Assembly: GCA_000727475.1 (NCBI GenBank)
Contig: KL647289.1
Span: forward strand, 4,592,019-4,656,018
Source: Sarcocystis neurona
Taxonomy: Eukaryota > Apicomplexa > Conoidasida > Eucoccidiorida > Sarcocystidae
Reading direction: 5' to 3'
DNA: 64,000 bases
The position numbers and the translations under genes were made by a program. Each line of letters opens with the position of its first letter. Position 1 is the first letter of the stretch. Of the stretch, positions 60,658-64,000 are shown piece by piece. The notes under the pieces were generated by a model. The model saw only the letters and a program-made list of their open reading frames with translations, did not search any database and was not told the DNA's origin.

Positions 60658-63600
60658 CAGTATTCGGAGGCGCAGTTCCACTTGGCAGTGTAGCGGCAGC
60701 GTCATCAGTGGTGAGAAAGGCGGAACAATCTTCATAGAAACAACAGCCTCTGTTCCGAAGAACTTTGAGAGTGCCTGCGCTTCGTAAAGGAGAGGACAAT
60801 CCAGGTATATGCCTGCTAATTGCTTGCTCCCCTCTAGAATTGCCTGCACGAGTCTTGATGCCTGCAGCAGCAGCAGCAGGAGTTTCGACGTCAGCAGCAG
60901 TGCCGCTGTAACGCGTGCTGCCACCATTTCTGAATAACTAGCCGGAACTTGCTTTGCATGAACGACGGGTGACACCAGCAGGTGCATCAACCAGAGACGT
61001 CAAAATAGCAGTGCCTCTCGGGTGGGAAGCCTTTTCTCAGTGCTGCGAACATGAACCGTTGGCTCTTGCACTCTGAGAAAGCACGCCACGCCACTGCAAA
61101 GCAATAACGGCTGCAGCAGCAGCAACGGAAAACAGAGCAGTACTCCCAAGACCTAAGTGGCGGTGTGATTGAGGCGTCCCAATACGATGAAACGCAAATT
61201 TAAACACGTGGTTTCATGTGGACGAAATCTGCACATGTTCAATATCGGCCCGGTGTCGATCTACCTGCGTGGGTATACTGCATAAAGAGATGTCACGATA
61301 TGAAGACTGGCCCTGTGTGAAGTGGTGCGACTTCAGTATATGCAGTGTCACTCTGCACTACGTATTTTGAAGTATTCCGTTCTGAACAATATTTTTATCT
61401 GCATAGACTAACTCTCTGCAAAAAACATCCTTCTCTGTGTAGTCGCTGGCTGCGTGGGGACTACGTGTCAGTGCGAAATAGTGTTCTGCATATAATAAAT
61501 TCCTGCGGGGGAGGCTCGCGCATGTGAATTAATTAGCTGTACATGTTACCTGCGAAATTCCAGGTTTACCGGATCACTGCTTTTGATGAGTAGGTCTCTT
61601 TATCCCGCACGTCTCATTTTCATTTGCTAGTTTCAAACACGACAATGTATATACACGGCATATTGTGCACACCGTGGCTTTGTGTATGTGTGTACCCGTC
61701 TGTCAGTATCGCAGTTCTCACAACTCAACTCAGTAAGTCTACCGTAGGGCGCTACATTTTTGCACGAGTTCCCTGTGCAAGTCTCCGTATGCGACTGCCT
61801 GGTCCCCCTATCGCACCCCTGGCGTACAGAAGTAGGTATACCTTTGTGTGTGGACGTGCGGAGGAGCAGAACGCATACGTGCACTACTCGATTGCTTTGT
61901 CTGTCCCTGCCGACAAATCTGCTGCTTAAGTGCCTCAGCCAGGCCCGGCCTCGCCGCCTTCTTATATATGTACAGAATAATACGTGGGCGCAGACATGCG
62001 TGTGCGTATGGACGTATGTATATACGACCCTATATACTTGTACGTGTGTACGCAGGCGTGGAATTCTGCCTACGCACAAACGCGCGTTGTGTTCGTTCCA
62101 TCATCCCTCCAGGGTGCTGTCCAGTTCTGTGCTTTTTAAGACACTTGCCTGGATAGGAGGCCTTGTACGCGTAGTTGGTCAGTCCCACCGTTGTTGTAGT
62201 CCTTTCCCACACAGGTATACTTGCATTTACAGAACGCTCGTCTACGACGTTGAAATGAAGTCAAATGATTCACGTGCGTCCCTTGATTGCCAGAGGCAAT
62301 CGTCATTTTAGAGCAGTGCCAAATGTGTCATCGTCTACGTCTGCCGCCGCTACCGACTGGCGACGCCTATGTATAGACGTACGTGTGCGTACGGAAGATT
62401 CCATCTTCTCTGCGTGCATTGCTTGCAAACAAGGAAACGCGTCGGAACATGCAGACGCAGAAGCTATAAAGGCCTTCGCTCGCAGTGGACGGAGAAGGAA
62501 CCTACATGCACAACATGAATACACCGACGCAGGAGAGACGTGCGCAACGGTTTACTCCACTTTAGAAGACTGCACTGGAAAGAGTCCTACGCGGGCCTTT
62601 TTTCGTTTAGAGGCGGAACTCCCTTTTTATCTTGTATGTGTGTAGTAGATATTTAGATAAGGACGGGCACTTCAAGCCACGTGCACCCGCCGTTGAACAC
62701 AGGTACGTCCTAGCCCTAACTATCGGCTGAACGTGGAATGCCCTCTACACATCTGAAAAAGGACATTTTCGTGAGTAGGTGATACATAAACATATGAACA
62801 AACGCGTGTATATATATATATACACCATGTGGTACAGATAAAGAGAATGCAGCGTGCGGGATCGCTGAGACGGGCGTATGGACCTGGCAGGTCTGGATAA
62901 CTAAAGCAGATAGCGTACACTGAGAAAAACGTCTTGCCATCGAAGGTAAGGTGCCACGCGTGCGTCCGCATACTAAAAAATTACGTGGGTACACAAGCAG
63001 CACACGTGCAGGTAATATTCGGCCTGTGGAGACACCTACTAGGTATGTCAGCCTTTCGTAAGACAAACCGATAGCAGCCACGCGCCGGTCGGCAGGAGTG
63101 TACAGAGCACTGCCAGCACACTTAACAGCCGTGATGCCTTTCTCATTCAGTCGTAGTAGAGCAAATGCAGCAGATGGGGGGCTACAGTCGATGCAGCAGA
63201 CGCCGAGCAGCCGCAGCAAGTCTAATACACAATGTTGTGTCGCTGTCGAAGTAACAGCCGGGTGGACGCTGCCAACATTTCTCTGTACTGAAGCGTGTGC
63301 TTCTTCCTCAGCAGCACCAGTGGCCGCCGCGACCGCATCAGCAACACCAGCCGCACGAGCACCTCCGGTAGCAGCAGCAGCAGTAGTTGCAGCAGAGTCA
63401 CGTATCAAACAGATGAGTGTTCACAGCAGACTACCGAGCGACCTGACCACACAGGGAGGGTAGCTGATAATAAACGCGACAAGAGAGGCATCTGCGTAAC
63501 GAACACTACGCAGGCTTAGTCACGGACACGTGTAACATATTATTCGTCGATGTAAAGACTTTCATGTAGAAAAGAGATGGCGCCTTCTGCCTACCCACTC

Positions 63601-63726
63601 ATACATACTACGCACCCGCGTGTCGTTCTTCGAGTGACTTACACTTATTCGCGAAGACGGTGTGTATATGCACATCTATACATACATACACATACCAACA
63701 CATGCGCTCGACGGGTACACCTATGT

Positions 63727-63767
<41 letters not shown>

Positions 63768-64000
63768 AGTAGATGCGTGTGAAAGAGACAAGAGAAGTAG
63801 ACACTGATTCACACATGTGTATATGTGTCTTTCCGGATATAAAAAACAAGCATCGACCACATATATGCTCGTCTGAGAGAGACACGTAGTATCTGTCGTG
63901 TTTCGCGTCGAGCCGGTCATCTCTGGACATACATATATATATGTATGTATATGTATATAAAACTTCGTAGGAAGATATACACGGTTCAGTGCAGGCAAGC
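60658..64000. other. region without a supported gene
   Basis: A GCA/CAG-rich patch follows the last open frame to about 61150. After that the DNA is mixed, with TACACG-type repeats and a (TA)n run at about 63735-63762. A + frame at 62265-62645 (126 codons, mixed composition, ending PFYLVCV) and a - frame at 63408-62716 are unassigned and weak. Confidence 0.4.

Noticed and set aside
62716..63408. 230-codon - strand frame
   Set aside because: First third is GCT repeat, last third is TATATA-derived; the middle has mixed composition but no family match or splice support.
1..64000. CRISPR arrays, retroelement reverse transcriptase or integrase, telomeric TTTAGGG arrays
   Set aside because: Looked for by eye on both strands and not found; the direct repeats present are too few or irregular for an array.

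Overview
The window reads as nuclear DNA of an apicomplexan coccidian, most likely an Eimeria species. The reasons are spliced GT-AG genes with introns of roughly 0.2 to 2 kb, and proteins packed with runs of Gln, Ala and Ser that all come from one CAG/GCA/AGC repeat read in different frames. Gene-poor DNA rich in TACACGTGTA-like and (TA)n sequence separates the genes. I see no bacterial features, rRNA, tRNA, CRISPR array or recognisable mobile element. The species call is an inference from repeat style.

Three loci can be supported, all on the + strand. (1) 3929-16151: a six-exon giant La-related protein of the LARP4/5 type (about 3,179 aa). It has a La motif, an RRM-like domain split by a Gln-rich insertion and by an intron, and very long low-complexity tails. 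(2) 25268-30850: eIF5, the GTPase-activating protein of translation initiation. It has five exons with every junction in phase, and is enlarged to 616 aa by charged insertions. (3) About 53580-60657: a WLM/SprT-like zinc metalloprotease whose zinc-binding signature is divided by a 2.2 kb intron. Its 5' end and last exon are not settled.

The rest by region: 1-3.9 kb is leader or upstream DNA of the LARP gene. 16.2-25.2 kb is gene-poor, with small unassigned ORFs and two diverged tandem repeats (73 bp and 40 bp units). 30.9-40.6 kb is gene-poor, with a ~150 bp tandem repeat, a near-identical 91 bp duplication 360 bp apart, and a GTAT microsatellite. 40.7-48.8 kb is a long GCN/CAG-rich block that looks Ala- or Ser-coding for kilobases but carries in-frame stops and frame shifts. 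48.8-53.5 kb holds four exon-like islands that may be the N-terminal part of the protease gene. 57.4-58.1 kb is a degenerate ACT repeat. 60.7-64 kb has no gene I can support.

Two of the three firm genes act on mRNA and translation (a LARP4-like RNA binder and eIF5). Nothing in the layout shows that they are linked beyond adjacency. Exon borders were chosen by splice dinucleotides, phase and family similarity read by eye; no search was run.
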